From Kitasatospora papulosa (lineage in GTDB: Bacteria; Actinomycetota; Actinomycetes; Streptomycetales; Streptomycetaceae), in contig NZ_JNYQ01000003.1 in the NCBI RefSeq assembly GCF_000717245.1, positions 561,244-625,243 of the forward strand: a stretch of DNA of 64,000 nt. The letters run 5' to 3'. Numbering within the stretch: position 1 is the first letter of the stretch; each line of letters begins with the position of its first letter. Below the pieces are notes generated by a model, which was given only the letters and a program-made list of their open reading frames with translations, was not told where the DNA came from and did not search any database. Made by a program: the position numbers and the translations under genes. Of this stretch, positions 17,019-26,830 are shown in pieces.

Positions 17019-17618
17019 TCAGGCGGCCGTGGCACCCGAGGCGTTGCGACGGCGCAGCTTGTACGCGGCGGCACCCAGCCCGCCGAGCATCAGGACCGAA
17101 CCGGCGGCCAGGCCGCTGCCGGAGAGCGCCATCGCGCCACCACCGGTGTGGACACCGCCCTCGGGCTTCTCGTGCTTCCAGGTCTTCTCGCCCTCCGAGT
17201 CGCTGCCGGAGCCGGACTCCTTGTCCTCGTCCTTGTCCTTCTGCCAGTCGTCCGCCGTCACCCCGGCGAGCGCACCGCCACCGGCGTGGACGCCGCCCTC
17301 GGGCTTCTCGTGCTTCCACGAGTCCGGCTTCTCACGGTCGTCGTTGCTGCCGGATCCGGACTCCTTGTCCTCGTCCTTGTCCTTCTGCCAGTCGTCGGCC
17401 GACACGCCGGCGAGCGCACCGCCACCGGTGTGGACGCCGCCCTCGGGCTTCTCGTGCTTCCACGAGTCGGGCTTCTCACGGTCGTCGTTGCTGCTGGCGG
17501 AGGAGCCGCTGTCCTTGTTCCAGTCGTCCGCCGAGGTCACGGCGTATGCGGCGGGAACGGAGACCGCGAGGACCGCCGTGACGGCGGCCGATGCGAACAG
17601 GGTGCGGGCAGAGCGCAT
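17019..17618 (-). CDS. secreted repeat protein with C-terminal membrane anchor, candidate sortase substrate
   Basis: A 199-residue protein. A signal peptide (residues 1-26, ending PAAYA) precedes three tandem units of about 45 residues, each running from ADDW, through an acidic Lys/Asp/Ser stretch, to a Trp-Lys-His-Glu-Lys segment and the block KPEGGVHTGGGA. The last copy is followed by a hydrophobic helix (SGLAAGSVLMLGGLGAAAY) and basic KLRRR, the layout of a cell-wall sorting signal, but no LPxTG or LAxTG is present. The GGVHTGGGA block immediately before the helix may be the recognised motif (inference). ATG 17618 follows AAAGGA. The sortase lies 138 bp downstream. Confidence 0.75.
   Translation of the reverse strand: MRSARTLFASAAVTAVLAVSVPAAYAVTSADDWNKDSGSSASSNDDREKPDSWKHEKPEGGVHTGGGALAGVSADDWQKDKDEDKESGSGSNDDREKPDSWKHEKPEGGVHAGGGALAGVTADDWQKDKDEDKESGSGSDSEGEKTWKHEKPEGGVHTGGGAMALSGSGLAAGSVLMLGGLGAAAYKLRRRNASGATAA
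17033..17543 (-). repeat. three tandem coding repeats of about 140 bp
   Basis: Three in-frame copies of an about 135-144 bp unit encode ADDW...KPEGGVHxGGGA. Copies 2 and 3 share long stretches of identical DNA (for example the TCGTCCTTGTCCTTCTGCCA stretch on the plus strand), suggesting recent duplication or gene conversion. Confidence 0.7.
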
Positions 17619-18051
17619 GGGTACGAATCCTTTCGCCACGCCCGCGCTGGCCGGCTGGTTGTCGGCTCATCGGATCACGGGTGCGACGTGATCCACCGTC
17701 AGCTGAAATCCAGGGCCGCACCACTCGGGAGGTCCGCATTCGAGCGACGGCGTGGGCCCATCGTGTGACAGGCAGCCAGTTGTCACCCGTTGGACGGCAC
17801 GCCACGCCGGGAGAAGGTTTGAATGAAGATGATCATCGGTGTAGGCGGTGCTCCACGGTGCTCGTAGGATCACCGCACGAACGACATCGCACCCGAAGGC
17901 TGCTGCTCACCGGGGCGCGGGCGGTCTGACACCCCGTCCGGGCACACCGGGCCCCGGCCGGCGGGCCGGCCGGTGGACGCGCCGCGGAAGGATCAGGCGC
18001 GAAGGGCCGGGGCCCGCCCCGCCGGCTTCGGTCGGGGCGGTCGAGCACGGC
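17619..18051. other. intergenic region upstream of the repeat protein
   Basis: No gene is supported. It should contain the promoter of the repeat-protein gene. An inverted repeat GTGACA-10 nt-TGTCAC lies at 17765-17786, about 150 bp upstream of that gene. GC-rich hairpins around 17940-18040 precede the FGE remnant. Confidence 0.4.
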
Positions 18052-18387
18052 ATGGTGCTGCTGCCGGGCGGGGTGTTCCTGATGGGCACCGAGGACCCCG
18101 AGGGGTTCCGGGCCGACAGCGAGGGCCCGGTCCGCGAGGTACGGGTCTCCCCCTTCCACATCGACGCCCACGCCGTGAGCAACCGGGCTTCGCCGACCTA
18201 CCACCTCGACGCCGCGCACGGCGAGCACGAGGTACGCGCGTCCACCAGCCGTGACGGCGTCCGCCAGTCCCCGGGCGGCACCTGGACGCTCCCGGTGCGC
18301 GGGGCGCTGAGGATCGGCCCGGTCTCCCACAACCGGTCCGGCTCGCCTGCGGAATTCGACTACGTACGGACGTACGCCGCCCCGTGA
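18052..18387 (+). pseudogene. chimeric remnant: formylglycine-generating enzyme start fused to an unrelated C-terminus
   Basis: About 45 residues starting HGMVLLPGGVFLMGTEDPEGFRADSEGPVREVRVSPFHID are the first segment of an FGE-sulfatase/SUMF1-type domain (formylglycine-generating or EgtB/PvdO-like). Directly after AHAVSNRA (about 18186) the frame switches to sequence ending RGALRIGPVSHNRSG...EFDYVRTYAAP, which looks like the end of a concanavalin-like/LamG carbohydrate-active protein. An FGE normally continues for about 230 more residues including its Cys/Trp active-site region, all absent. A deletion joining two genes in frame is the simplest reading. No start codon or ribosome binding site is convincing. 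Confidence 0.6.
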
Positions 18388-18562
18388 GCCCGTCCGGCAT
18401 CCCCTGGAACCGCACACCGGCGGGCCTCACGTTCCGTCACCGAGGAGGACGACCGGGAGGACCCGGTCTCCTGCGCAGCCATCAGTTCTTGTCGGCAACA
18501 GGCCCTGGGGCAGCCGTTGTTGCACATCTCTTGACGCGTTCGTAACAAGGGTGGAGTATCTC

Positions 18563-18594
18563 GCACAGCCGGAGAGAGCGCTCTCCGGCTGTGC
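18563..18594. promoter_or_regulatory. palindromic element with CebR-like core
   Basis: 14-bp arms 18563-18576 and 18581-18594 flank a 4-nt centre. Nested inside is GAGAGCGCTCTC (18574-18585), a perfect palindrome sharing the GAGCGCTC core of the Streptomyces CebR/LacI-family box TGGGAGCGCTCCCA. It is 36 bp upstream of the GTG start of the following gene, a typical operator position. Confidence 0.5.
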
Positions 18595-18629
18595 GCGTCG
18601 TGTACCCGCCCCACGACAGAGGAGACCCC

Positions 18630-20626
<1,997 letters not shown>

Positions 20627-20663
20627 GCCGGGGTGAGATGAGCGGAGCCGGCTCGTCGGACGG

Positions 20664-20701
20664 CGCGGGGCCCGGCAGGAACACTCCTGCCGGGTCCCGC
20701 G
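20664..20701. terminator. terminator after the broken F5/8 gene
   Basis: 17-bp arms 20664-20680 and 20685-20701 with a 4-nt loop and one G-T wobble, 38 bp after the stop codon. It may also serve the remnant on the minus strand. Confidence 0.7.
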
Positions 20702-21199
20702 TCATGTCATGCCCCGGCGCGGCGGGGGCGGTCGTGCCGCGGCGTAGAAGATCCCGCCGCCCGTGGAGGCGGATCCCCCCGCCGATGTGCCCCCGGTCGA
20801 GGAACCACCCGACGACGAGCCGCCGGTCGCACCCCCGGCGTCGATCACCATCGCGGCGGTGTCGTTGGCCGCGTTCCCGTCGAAGGGCCGGGCCCCTCCC
20901 CCGCGAAGGAGATCTTCCCGGTCGCGCACTCGACGGCCTTGTCGATCCGCAGGACGAACGGGTAGGTCTCGCCGCGCTTCTCGTACACCCACGACTGCGA
21001 GGTCCCGCAGCTGTAGTGGGCCGGTGTGACCGGGGTGCAGAAGTCGTGCGCCTTCACGACCGTGGTCCCCGGGGGGGATCCTGACGTCGACGGTCGCGAC
21101 ACTCCGCCCCAGGTCGCGGTAGACCCAGGCCGGGCCCTCGTTCACGAACGTCAGCGTGGCGGACGGCGACGGGTGAAGGCGTGAGTCATCGAAGTTCCC
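20702..21199 (-). pseudogene. frameshifted remnant of a secreted/surface protein
   Basis: Reading SATLTFVNEGPAWVYRDLGRSVATVDVRIP in one frame, then TTVVKAHDFCTPVTPAHYSCGTSQSWVYEKRGETYPFVLRIDKAV in a second, then FDGNAANDTAAMVIDAGGATGG plus a Ser/Gly/Thr-rich tail back in the first, gives a continuous protein. The shifts fall at a G-run near 21070 and a C-run near 20895. The upstream end lacks a start codon and signal peptide (stop at 21202). The folding part resembles an Ig-like/DUF11-like extracellular domain, but I cannot name the family. Either a decayed gene or homopolymer sequencing errors in an already truncated one. Confidence 0.5.
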
Positions 21200-21350
21200 T
21201 CATGACGGCGTGCAGATGAAGAACGGCCGTCTCCGGCGCGGCACTTCCTGCTGTGGCAGACGGTTGCGACCGTCGAACGGTTGCACGCGCACACGGTTCG
21301 ACTCCGATCACCACGCTCCCTTCACACCCGTCGGCGCGCCCCGGCGGGCC

Positions 21351-22988
21351 TTACCCGCCGGCCGGCCGGACGCCGAAAAGCCGTGCCAGGTGGGCGGGCA
21401 GCGCCGGGCCGTCGGCCGGGACGGTGCGCAGTCCGAGGTGGCCGTCAGGCCGTACGAGGAAGGCCTCACCATCCCGTGCACCGTAGGTGCGCCGGAACTC
21501 GTCGCGCGTGTCGTGGACGACGGGCAGCCCGGGAGCGGGTGCCTCCAGCCCGGGGGCGAGCACCGCACAGGCGTTCAGCAGCCCGGGCGCGGCCCGCTCG
21601 GCGGACGCCGCCACCGCGCCGAAGGCCCTCACCGGCTCCCCGTGGCCGGCGTAGAGGAGCAGGGTGTGCTCGCGTTCCCGGAGCAGGGTGAACAGCCGGA
21701 CGGGGAAGGAGGCCAGTGCATAGGCGAGTCCGCCGCAGTCGGGCGCACGGTCGCCGGGGGCGGGGCCGTCGGGGGCGGAGCCGTCCGGTTCCACGATCGG
21801 ACTGCCCCGGTAGCCGACGAGGAGTTGCGCCTCCCGCAGCATCGTCGTCGTGGGGTCGTCCGGGTCGGCCCGGATGCCGCTGCGCACATGGCGCAGGGTG
21901 CGCGCCACCACCTCCTCACCGATCGGGCGGCGCTCGGCGTCGTAGCTCTCCAGCAGACGCGTACCCGCGCGGCCCCGCACCGCGGCGGCCAGCTTCCACG
22001 CGAGGTTGAACGCGTCCTGTACGCCCGTGTTCATCCCCTGGGCACCCGTGGGCGGGTGGATGTGCGCGGCGTCCCCGGCCACGAAGACCCGTCCGCGGCC
22101 GTACCGGTCGACGATGCGGTGGCTGATGCGGAACACCGAGGACCAGCGCAGCGAGGAGGCGGTCGTGGGGCGGGGGGAGAGCCGGTCGAGCACCTCCTGG
22201 ATGTGCTCGATGCCGGGTACCGGGCCGTGCTCGCCGCTGAGGCCGTGCGCGATGCCGTCCCCGTCCTGCCCGGCGGTACGGGACAGTTCGGGCGGGGTCG
22301 CCATCGACATCCGGTAGCGGCGGTCGCCGGGCAGCGGGATGCACACCAGGATGTCGTCCGGGTGCCCGTCGACTGAGCGCGAGGCACGGATCCCGTATCC
22401 GGCGGGCAGGTCCCAGTCGACCTCGACATCGCCCAGCATGTACTCCTGGGGCAGGGCCGCGCCTTCGAAGGAGAGGCCGAGGCCTTTGCGTACGACGCTG
22501 TGGGCGCCGTCGCAGCCCAGGAGGTAGCGGGCCGTCAGTTCCTCGGCCCCGCCAGCGGGCGGCGAGAGAAGGGCCCTGACCTCGTGGGAGTCCTGCTCGA
22601 AGGAGAGGAGTTCGGTGCCGCGTCCGACGCGCCCTCCCCTGCTCCGCAGGAGGTCCTCGAGCAGCCGCTCGGTCTCGTACTGCGGGAGGGCGGCGAAGCC
22701 GTAGGGCACCTCGGGCGGGAGTTCCAGGTCGATACGCGGGCCTTCCTCGCCGTCGACGTAGAGGATTTGCCCCTTGAGCGGGACGGCCGCCTCCAGCGCC
22801 TCACGGACCATCCCCATCCGGTCCCAGATCTCCAGGGTGCGGGGCTGGACGCCCACGGCCCGCGCGTAGGGGAGCCGCTCCGGGAGACGGTCGACGACCC
22901 GGCACGACACCCCGCGCCGGCACAGTTCGGACGCGGCCGTCAGCCCGACGGGCCCCGCCCCCGCGATCAGCACATCGACATCGGCCAC
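21351..22988 (-). CDS. FAD-dependent aromatic monooxygenase (PHBH/rifampicin-monooxygenase-like)
   Basis: A 545-residue class A flavin monooxygenase. DVLIAGAGPVGLTAASELCRRG is the dinucleotide fold. YLLGCDGAHSVVRKGLGLSFEG is the DG motif, and VFVAGDAAHIHPPTGAQGMNTGVQDAFNLAWKL the GD motif contacting the FAD ribityl chain. A thioredoxin-like C-terminal domain (about 395-545) ends in DGHLGLRTVPADGPALPAHLARLFG, as in phenol/polyketide hydroxylases and rifampicin-type monooxygenases. It hydroxylates an aromatic or polyketide substrate using NAD(P)H; substrate unknown. GTG 22988 follows GGGAGG. Confidence 0.88.
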   Translation of the reverse strand: MADVDVLIAGAGPVGLTAASELCRRGVSCRVVDRLPERLPYARAVGVQPRTLEIWDRMGMVREALEAAVPLKGQILYVDGEEGPRIDLELPPEVPYGFAALPQYETERLLEDLLRSRGGRVGRGTELLSFEQDSHEVRALLSPPAGGAEELTARYLLGCDGAHSVVRKGLGLSFEGAALPQEYMLGDVEVDWDLPAGYGIRASRSVDGHPDDILVCIPLPGDRRYRMSMATPPELSRTAGQDGDGIAHGLSGEHGPVPGIEHIQEVLDRLSPRPTTASSLRWSSVFRISHRIVDRYGRGRVFVAGDAAHIHPPTGAQGMNTGVQDAFNLAWKLAAAVRGRAGTRLLESYDAERRPIGEEVVARTLRHVRSGIRADPDDPTTTMLREAQLLVGYRGSPIVEPDGSAPDGPAPGDRAPDCGGLAYALASFPVRLFTLLREREHTLLLYAGHGEPVRAFGAVAASAERAAPGLLNACAVLAPGLEAPAPGLPVVHDTRDEFRRTYGARDGEAFLVRPDGHLGLRTVPADGPALPAHLARLFGVRPAGG

Positions 22989-23064
22989 GGGTACCTCCCT
23001 GGGGCGGCGCGTTCCGTCCAATGCACCACACAGGGGTCGGTATGTCCATTTCGTTCCGCTCCTG

Positions 23065-23099
23065 GGCCGGTGCCGGGAGAGCCGCTCCCGGCACCGGCC
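23065..23099. terminator. terminator after the GH74 gene
   Basis: Perfect 15-bp arms 23065-23079 and 23085-23099 with a 5-nt loop, 9 bp beyond the xyloglucanase stop codon. Confidence 0.8.
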
Positions 23100-23107
23100 G
23101 GCGGGTG

Positions 23108-25807
23108 TCAGGAGACGGTGCAGGCCTCACCGCCCAGCGTGAAGGCGCCGGGTCCGGTGGCGGCGCCCGTCGACGTGCCGGTGAATCCGAAGCCCGCGGA
23201 GGCCCCGGGCGCGACCTTGCCGTTCCAGCCGACGTTCGTCGCGGTCACCTTCGCCCCGGTCTGCTGGTGGGTGGCGTTCCACATCTGGGTGACCTTCTGG
23301 TCCCCCGGGAAGGACCAGCCCAGCTGCCATCCGTCGTAGGCCGTGGTGCCGGTGTTGGTGAGCGTCACCTCCGCCTGGAATCCACCGGACCACTGGTTGG
23401 TGACCTTGTACGTCACCTTGCAGTCGGCGGCGGCGGGCTCCTCCGGTCCGGGGTCGGTGCCGGGGTCCGTGCCACCGCCGCCGGTGCCGGAGGACTCGCC
23501 GACCTGGATGCCCCGGCCGTTCGTGGAGACGTAGACCCTGCCGTAGACCCGTGGGTCCCCGGTGATCGCCGCGCCGGTCCAGGCCCACTGGTGCGCGTCG
23601 TCGTTGATCCGCGTCCAGGTGGTGCCCGCGTCCGTGGAACGGAAGATGCCGCGCACCCCTGCGATCTTCGCGCTGACGAAGACCGTCTGGTACGAGGCCC
23701 CGGCGGCCGCCTTGCCGAACCCGACGCTGTCGGCCTGCTGGACACCGGTGAACTTGGTGAAGCTCGTACCGGAGTCGGTGGAGCGCCAGAGGCCGTAGGC
23801 GCCCGTGGAGGCGCCGCCGGCGAGCCAGATGTCACCCTCCGAGCCGGGCAGCGCCTTGAAGCGGACGTTACCTTCGGCCGGGAGGCCGGTGGCCTTCGCG
23901 GTGAAGGTGGCTCCGCCGTCGGTCGACACGTAGAAGGTGCCGGACTTGAATCCGTAGAACTTCTTCGGGTTCTTCCGGTCGGACTCGACCGTCGCCCCCG
24001 CGGGGATTCCGGTGGAGGCGGTCCAGGAGTTGCCGTAGCCGGTGGTGCGGTGGACCGCGGCGCCTTCGGGGCTCCAGACGAAACCGCTGCCGTCCGCGGC
24101 GGCGGCGACCGTGCCCCCGCCGGTGACCCCGGAGGGTTCGGAGCCCTGGAACCAGTTGGCGCCGTTGTCGGTGGAGAAGCCGATGTGCGGTGCGGCGTCG
24201 GCGTTGCCGACCCGTACGACCGTGCCGGGGGATGCCTCCGCGAAGTCCAGGCTGGTGGTCGAGTCCAGGTTCGGCGAGGTGAACATCATCGCGGGCACCG
24301 CGTCGAGGTCCGTGTGCCGGAAGCCTCCGATGTCCCCGAGGGCGCTCAGCAGCGGCGCTCCGGAGGGCGGGCTCGCCAGGTCGTTGACGGCCGTCTCCTC
24401 CAGGCCCTTCACCATGGGCGTGACCTTGAACTGGCCGCCGGAGTCCCAGGCGGTGAGGTTCTCGGTGCCGTAGACGGTGGCGCCCGTGCCGTACATCATC
24501 CGGTTCGAGTCGAACGGGTCGATCTCCAGGGACTCCGTCATCCAGCCCAGTTTGGGCGCGGTCTCCGGCGGTGAGGGGTTCGCGCCCCAGCTGAGCCAGG
24601 GTACGGAGGAGACGTCGAGGGTGTACCGGTTCGCACGGTTGGGATAGCTCGTGAAGTCCCAGGCCTTGGTCCAGGTGGCGCCGCTGTCCGTGGAGCGGAA
24701 GATCTGGGTGTCCGGCCACCAGGAGCTGTAGGCGGTCGCCATCAGGGTGCCGGGTTTCTGCCGGTCGACGGAGAGGCCGCTGAAGCCGTAGTAAGTGTCG
24801 GCCTGCGCGACGGGGCTGACGTCGCTCCACGCGCCGGAGCGCGTGTCGTACCGCCAGACCTGGCCCTTGGCGCCGTCGTACGGGCCGCCCGTGTCACTGA
24901 GCGTCAGGTAGAGGTAGCCGGTCCCGGAGTCCAGTACGCCCTTGTGGGCGAGGTAACCGGTCGGCTGGCCGGCGATCCGGGACCAGGTGGCGCCGCCGTC
25001 CGTGGAGCGGTAGACGGTGTTCTGCTTGTCGGCGACACCGACGTAGATGTCCTTGGTGGCGCTGCCGGGGCTGCCGGAGCGCTCGTCGAAGGTCACCCAC
25101 ACGATGCCCTGGTTGTCGTTGCCGTACCCGCTGGTGTCGGTCGGGTCCTGCGCGTAGTTGCCGGGGTTCGGGAAGGCGGTCACCTTCGACCAGGTGACCC
25201 CCGAGTCGGTGGACCGCCACAGCCCGTTGCCGCTGGGGGCCCCGAGGTAGAGCACGGAGTTCTTGTTCGGGTCGACCGCGAGCCGCTCCCCCATCCCGCG
25301 GCCCGGCATGTTGCCGCCGAGCTTGAAGGGAAGGGTGGCCGCCTTCCAGGAGGCGCCCCGGTCCGAGGAGCGCAGGACCGCTCCGTTCGTCGGGTCCCAG
25401 CTGTTGGTGTAGGTGCCGACGGCGGCGTACACCTTGTCGGGGTCGGCGGTGTCGGAGGCGAGCCCCACCACCCCGGACCATCCCCAGCGGTCCCAGTCCA
25501 CCCAGTCCAGCAACGGCTTCCACTGCTTGCCCGCCTGGTCCCAGCGGTAGGCGCCGCCGATGTCGGTGCGCGCGTAGGCGAGGTTCTTCTCGGACCGGTT
25601 GAAGACGATGCCCGGGACGAAGCCGCCACCGTCGATGCGGGCGTTCTTCCAGGTATAGGTGTCCGCCGCGAGGGACACATCGGATGCTTCGGCCGTGGCG
25701 GCACCGTCGTCCGAGCGGGCCACGGCCGGGGTTCCGGCGACCGCCAACCCGGCGGTAAGAGCAAATGCCGCCAGTAGGGCGGCGATCGGTCTGGCACTCA
25801 AGCGCAC
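23108..25807 (-). CDS. secreted xyloglucanase, GH74 with C-terminal CBM2
   Basis: An 899-residue secreted enzyme. Signal peptide 1-28 (...LAVAGTPAVA), then a GH74 tandem seven-bladed propeller from about 48 to 775. Many BNR/Asp-box turns (STDSGVTW, STDGGATW, STDSGTSF, STDAGTTW) are visible. Candidate catalytic Asp residues are in ARTDIGGAYRWD and in LSALGDIGGFRHTD. A Gly/Thr/Pro linker leads to a cellulose-binding CBM2 (residues 796-899) with the surface Trp series and bracketing Cys residues (CKVTY... EACTVS). It cleaves xyloglucan backbones outside the cell. GTG 25807 follows GGAGAGGA. A perfect CebR box lies 60 bp upstream, implying cellobiose-responsive control. Confidence 0.93.
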   Translation of the reverse strand: MRLSARPIAALLAAFALTAGLAVAGTPAVARSDDGAATAEASDVSLAADTYTWKNARIDGGGFVPGIVFNRSEKNLAYARTDIGGAYRWDQAGKQWKPLLDWVDWDRWGWSGVVGLASDTADPDKVYAAVGTYTNSWDPTNGAVLRSSDRGASWKAATLPFKLGGNMPGRGMGERLAVDPNKNSVLYLGAPSGNGLWRSTDSGVTWSKVTAFPNPGNYAQDPTDTSGYGNDNQGIVWVTFDERSGSPGSATKDIYVGVADKQNTVYRSTDGGATWSRIAGQPTGYLAHKGVLDSGTGYLYLTLSDTGGPYDGAKGQVWRYDTRSGAWSDVSPVAQADTYYGFSGLSVDRQKPGTLMATAYSSWWPDTQIFRSTDSGATWTKAWDFTSYPNRANRYTLDVSSVPWLSWGANPSPPETAPKLGWMTESLEIDPFDSNRMMYGTGATVYGTENLTAWDSGGQFKVTPMVKGLEETAVNDLASPPSGAPLLSALGDIGGFRHTDLDAVPAMMFTSPNLDSTTSLDFAEASPGTVVRVGNADAAPHIGFSTDNGANWFQGSEPSGVTGGGTVAAAADGSGFVWSPEGAAVHRTTGYGNSWTASTGIPAGATVESDRKNPKKFYGFKSGTFYVSTDGGATFTAKATGLPAEGNVRFKALPGSEGDIWLAGGASTGAYGLWRSTDSGTSFTKFTGVQQADSVGFGKAAAGASYQTVFVSAKIAGVRGIFRSTDAGTTWTRINDDAHQWAWTGAAITGDPRVYGRVYVSTNGRGIQVGESSGTGGGGTDPGTDPGPEEPAAADCKVTYKVTNQWSGGFQAEVTLTNTGTTAYDGWQLGWSFPGDQKVTQMWNATHQQTGAKVTATNVGWNGKVAPGASAGFGFTGTSTGAATGPGAFTLGGEACTVS

Positions 25808-25866
25808 GGAAACGTCCTCTCCGAGCTGGTCCGCCGCGCAGCGGCGGTACAGGACTGACACAGAGA

Positions 25867-25880
25867 TGGGAGCGCTCCCA
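25867..25880. promoter_or_regulatory. CebR operator box
   Basis: TGGGAGCGCTCCCA matches exactly the published consensus of CebR, the LacI-family cello-oligosaccharide repressor of Streptomyces. It is 60 bp upstream of the GH74 start, placing that gene in the cellulose/cellobiose regulon (inference from consensus). The remaining sequence to 26157 shows no gene. Confidence 0.85.
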
Positions 25881-26157
25881 TAAGGCATCCCGATGGTAGC
25901 GCCGCGTGCCGCCCGAGTGAAGAGTGGTGCACCCGTTTCATCGGATGACTCACCGGCCGCCTTTCGCGACGGCCGCGAGCCCTGCCTCCCGCCGGCCGTC
26001 GCACACCCACCGGCCGGGCCCCCCGCGACGGCAGGGCAGCACACCCTCTCCACATATCCGAAGGCCAGGTGACGCACCGGGCACGGGAAACCGAAACAGG
26101 CTCCATAAATGCGCCGCCTATTCACCGGAACAGTCCGAAGAAAATAGAGAGCCGCTC

Positions 26158-26331
26158 ATGTTTTACAGTGGCGTGAATACCGATACCTTCCGACCCGGTC
26201 TCACGACCCCGTTCACCCCGTCCCGGAATCGGGGAGCGGACGACTCAGGGAAATCTGCACACGGCGTGCGCACACCGATCACCCCACTGGACGAAGAACC
26301 GCAGGTCCACCGGCTGCGCGGGGCCGATTAG
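26158..26331 (+). CDS. doubtful 57-codon ORF upstream of the peptide locus
   Basis: ATG 26158 (with GAGAG nearby) opens MFYSGVNTDTFRPGLTTPF, continuing to HRLRGAD, a hydrophilic 57-residue peptide without signal, Cys or GG motif. Third-position GC is lower than in neighbouring genes. It could be a second precursor or a chance frame. No homology is recognised. Confidence 0.25.
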   Translation: MFYSGVNTDTFRPGLTTPFTPSRNRGADDSGKSAHGVRTPITPLDEEPQVHRLRGAD

Positions 26332-26386
26332 GGCTGGAGTGCCCCACTTGAGGGGCGTGAGGTCGCGACGACGCCGAATTCTTCCG

Positions 26387-26554
26387 GTGAAGCTCGTGAA
26401 GAAACTGCCGCCACGGAATGACCACTTCTCCACGTACGTCGGTTCCGACGGTTACCCGACTGCGGATATACCTCAGTTCGATTGGCTGCCCGAGGCAAAG
26501 ACGTGCTTTGATCCTGGCCCATACGGAGGCCGCGGTACGGGTTTCCGTATTTAG
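26387..26554 (+). CDS. doubtful 55-codon ORF just before the precursor gene
   Basis: GTG 26387 or 26396 opens KLVKKLPPRNDHFSTYVGSDG and ends in PYGGRGTGFRI, 30 bp before the precursor gene. It has no ribosome binding site, one Cys, and third-codon-position GC of only about 60 percent, against about 90 percent in nearby genes. Possibly leader RNA or a small foreign peptide gene. Confidence 0.2.
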   Translation: MKLVKKLPPRNDHFSTYVGSDGYPTADIPQFDWLPEAKTCFDPGPYGGRGTGFRI

Positions 26555-26567
26555 GAAATTTCCATAC
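26521..26567 (+). promoter_or_regulatory. repeated TCCGTAT-type motifs upstream of the precursor gene
   Basis: ATACGGA (26521-26527, inverted), TCCGTAT (26544-26550) and TCCATAC (26561-26567) occur within 47 bp of unusually AT-rich DNA, together with the 10-bp palindrome GGAAATTTCC (26554-26563). This is a candidate regulator-binding cluster immediately ahead of the precursor start at 26585. Confidence 0.35.
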
Positions 26568-26584
26568 GAAGGGCAGCGCTCATC

Positions 26585-26812
26585 ATGAACTACACCCCCC
26601 AGGTCGAGACCGCCGAGATCTCCGACAGCGACCTCGACAACGTCTCGGGCGGCCTCGTGGGCGGCCTCGTCGGCAACGTCACGGGCACCGTCGAGGGCAT
26701 CGTCCCGGTCTCCGGCGTCGTCGGCTCGGTCACCGGCCTCGTCGAGGGTGCCACCGGCGTGAACACCGGCGCGGTCACCGGCCTGGCCTCCGGCCTGACC
26801 GCCGGTCTCTGA
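26585..26812 (+). CDS. double-glycine-leader precursor peptide with glycine-zipper core
   Basis: A 75-residue peptide. The leader (residues 1-23, MNYTPQVETAEISDSDLDNVSGG) has the acidic Glu/Asp-Leu-x-x-Val-Ser-Gly-Gly pattern cut by C39 peptidases. The 52-residue core contains only small and hydrophobic residues, no Cys, no aromatic residue and no basic residue, with repeated VTGxVEG units (NVTGTVEG, SVTGLVEG, AVTGLASG) and many GxxxG spacings. This looks like a membrane-active class II bacteriocin or a secreted oligomerising peptide rather than a lanthipeptide; no LanM or other modification enzyme is nearby. An export cassette follows on the same strand, after a hairpin. Similar actinobacterial peptides are sometimes annotated type A2 lantipeptide. 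Confidence 0.8.
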   Translation: MNYTPQVETAEISDSDLDNVSGGLVGGLVGNVTGTVEGIVPVSGVVGSVTGLVEGATGVNTGAVTGLASGLTAGL

Positions 26813-26830
26813 GACACGGCAGTACCCGTC

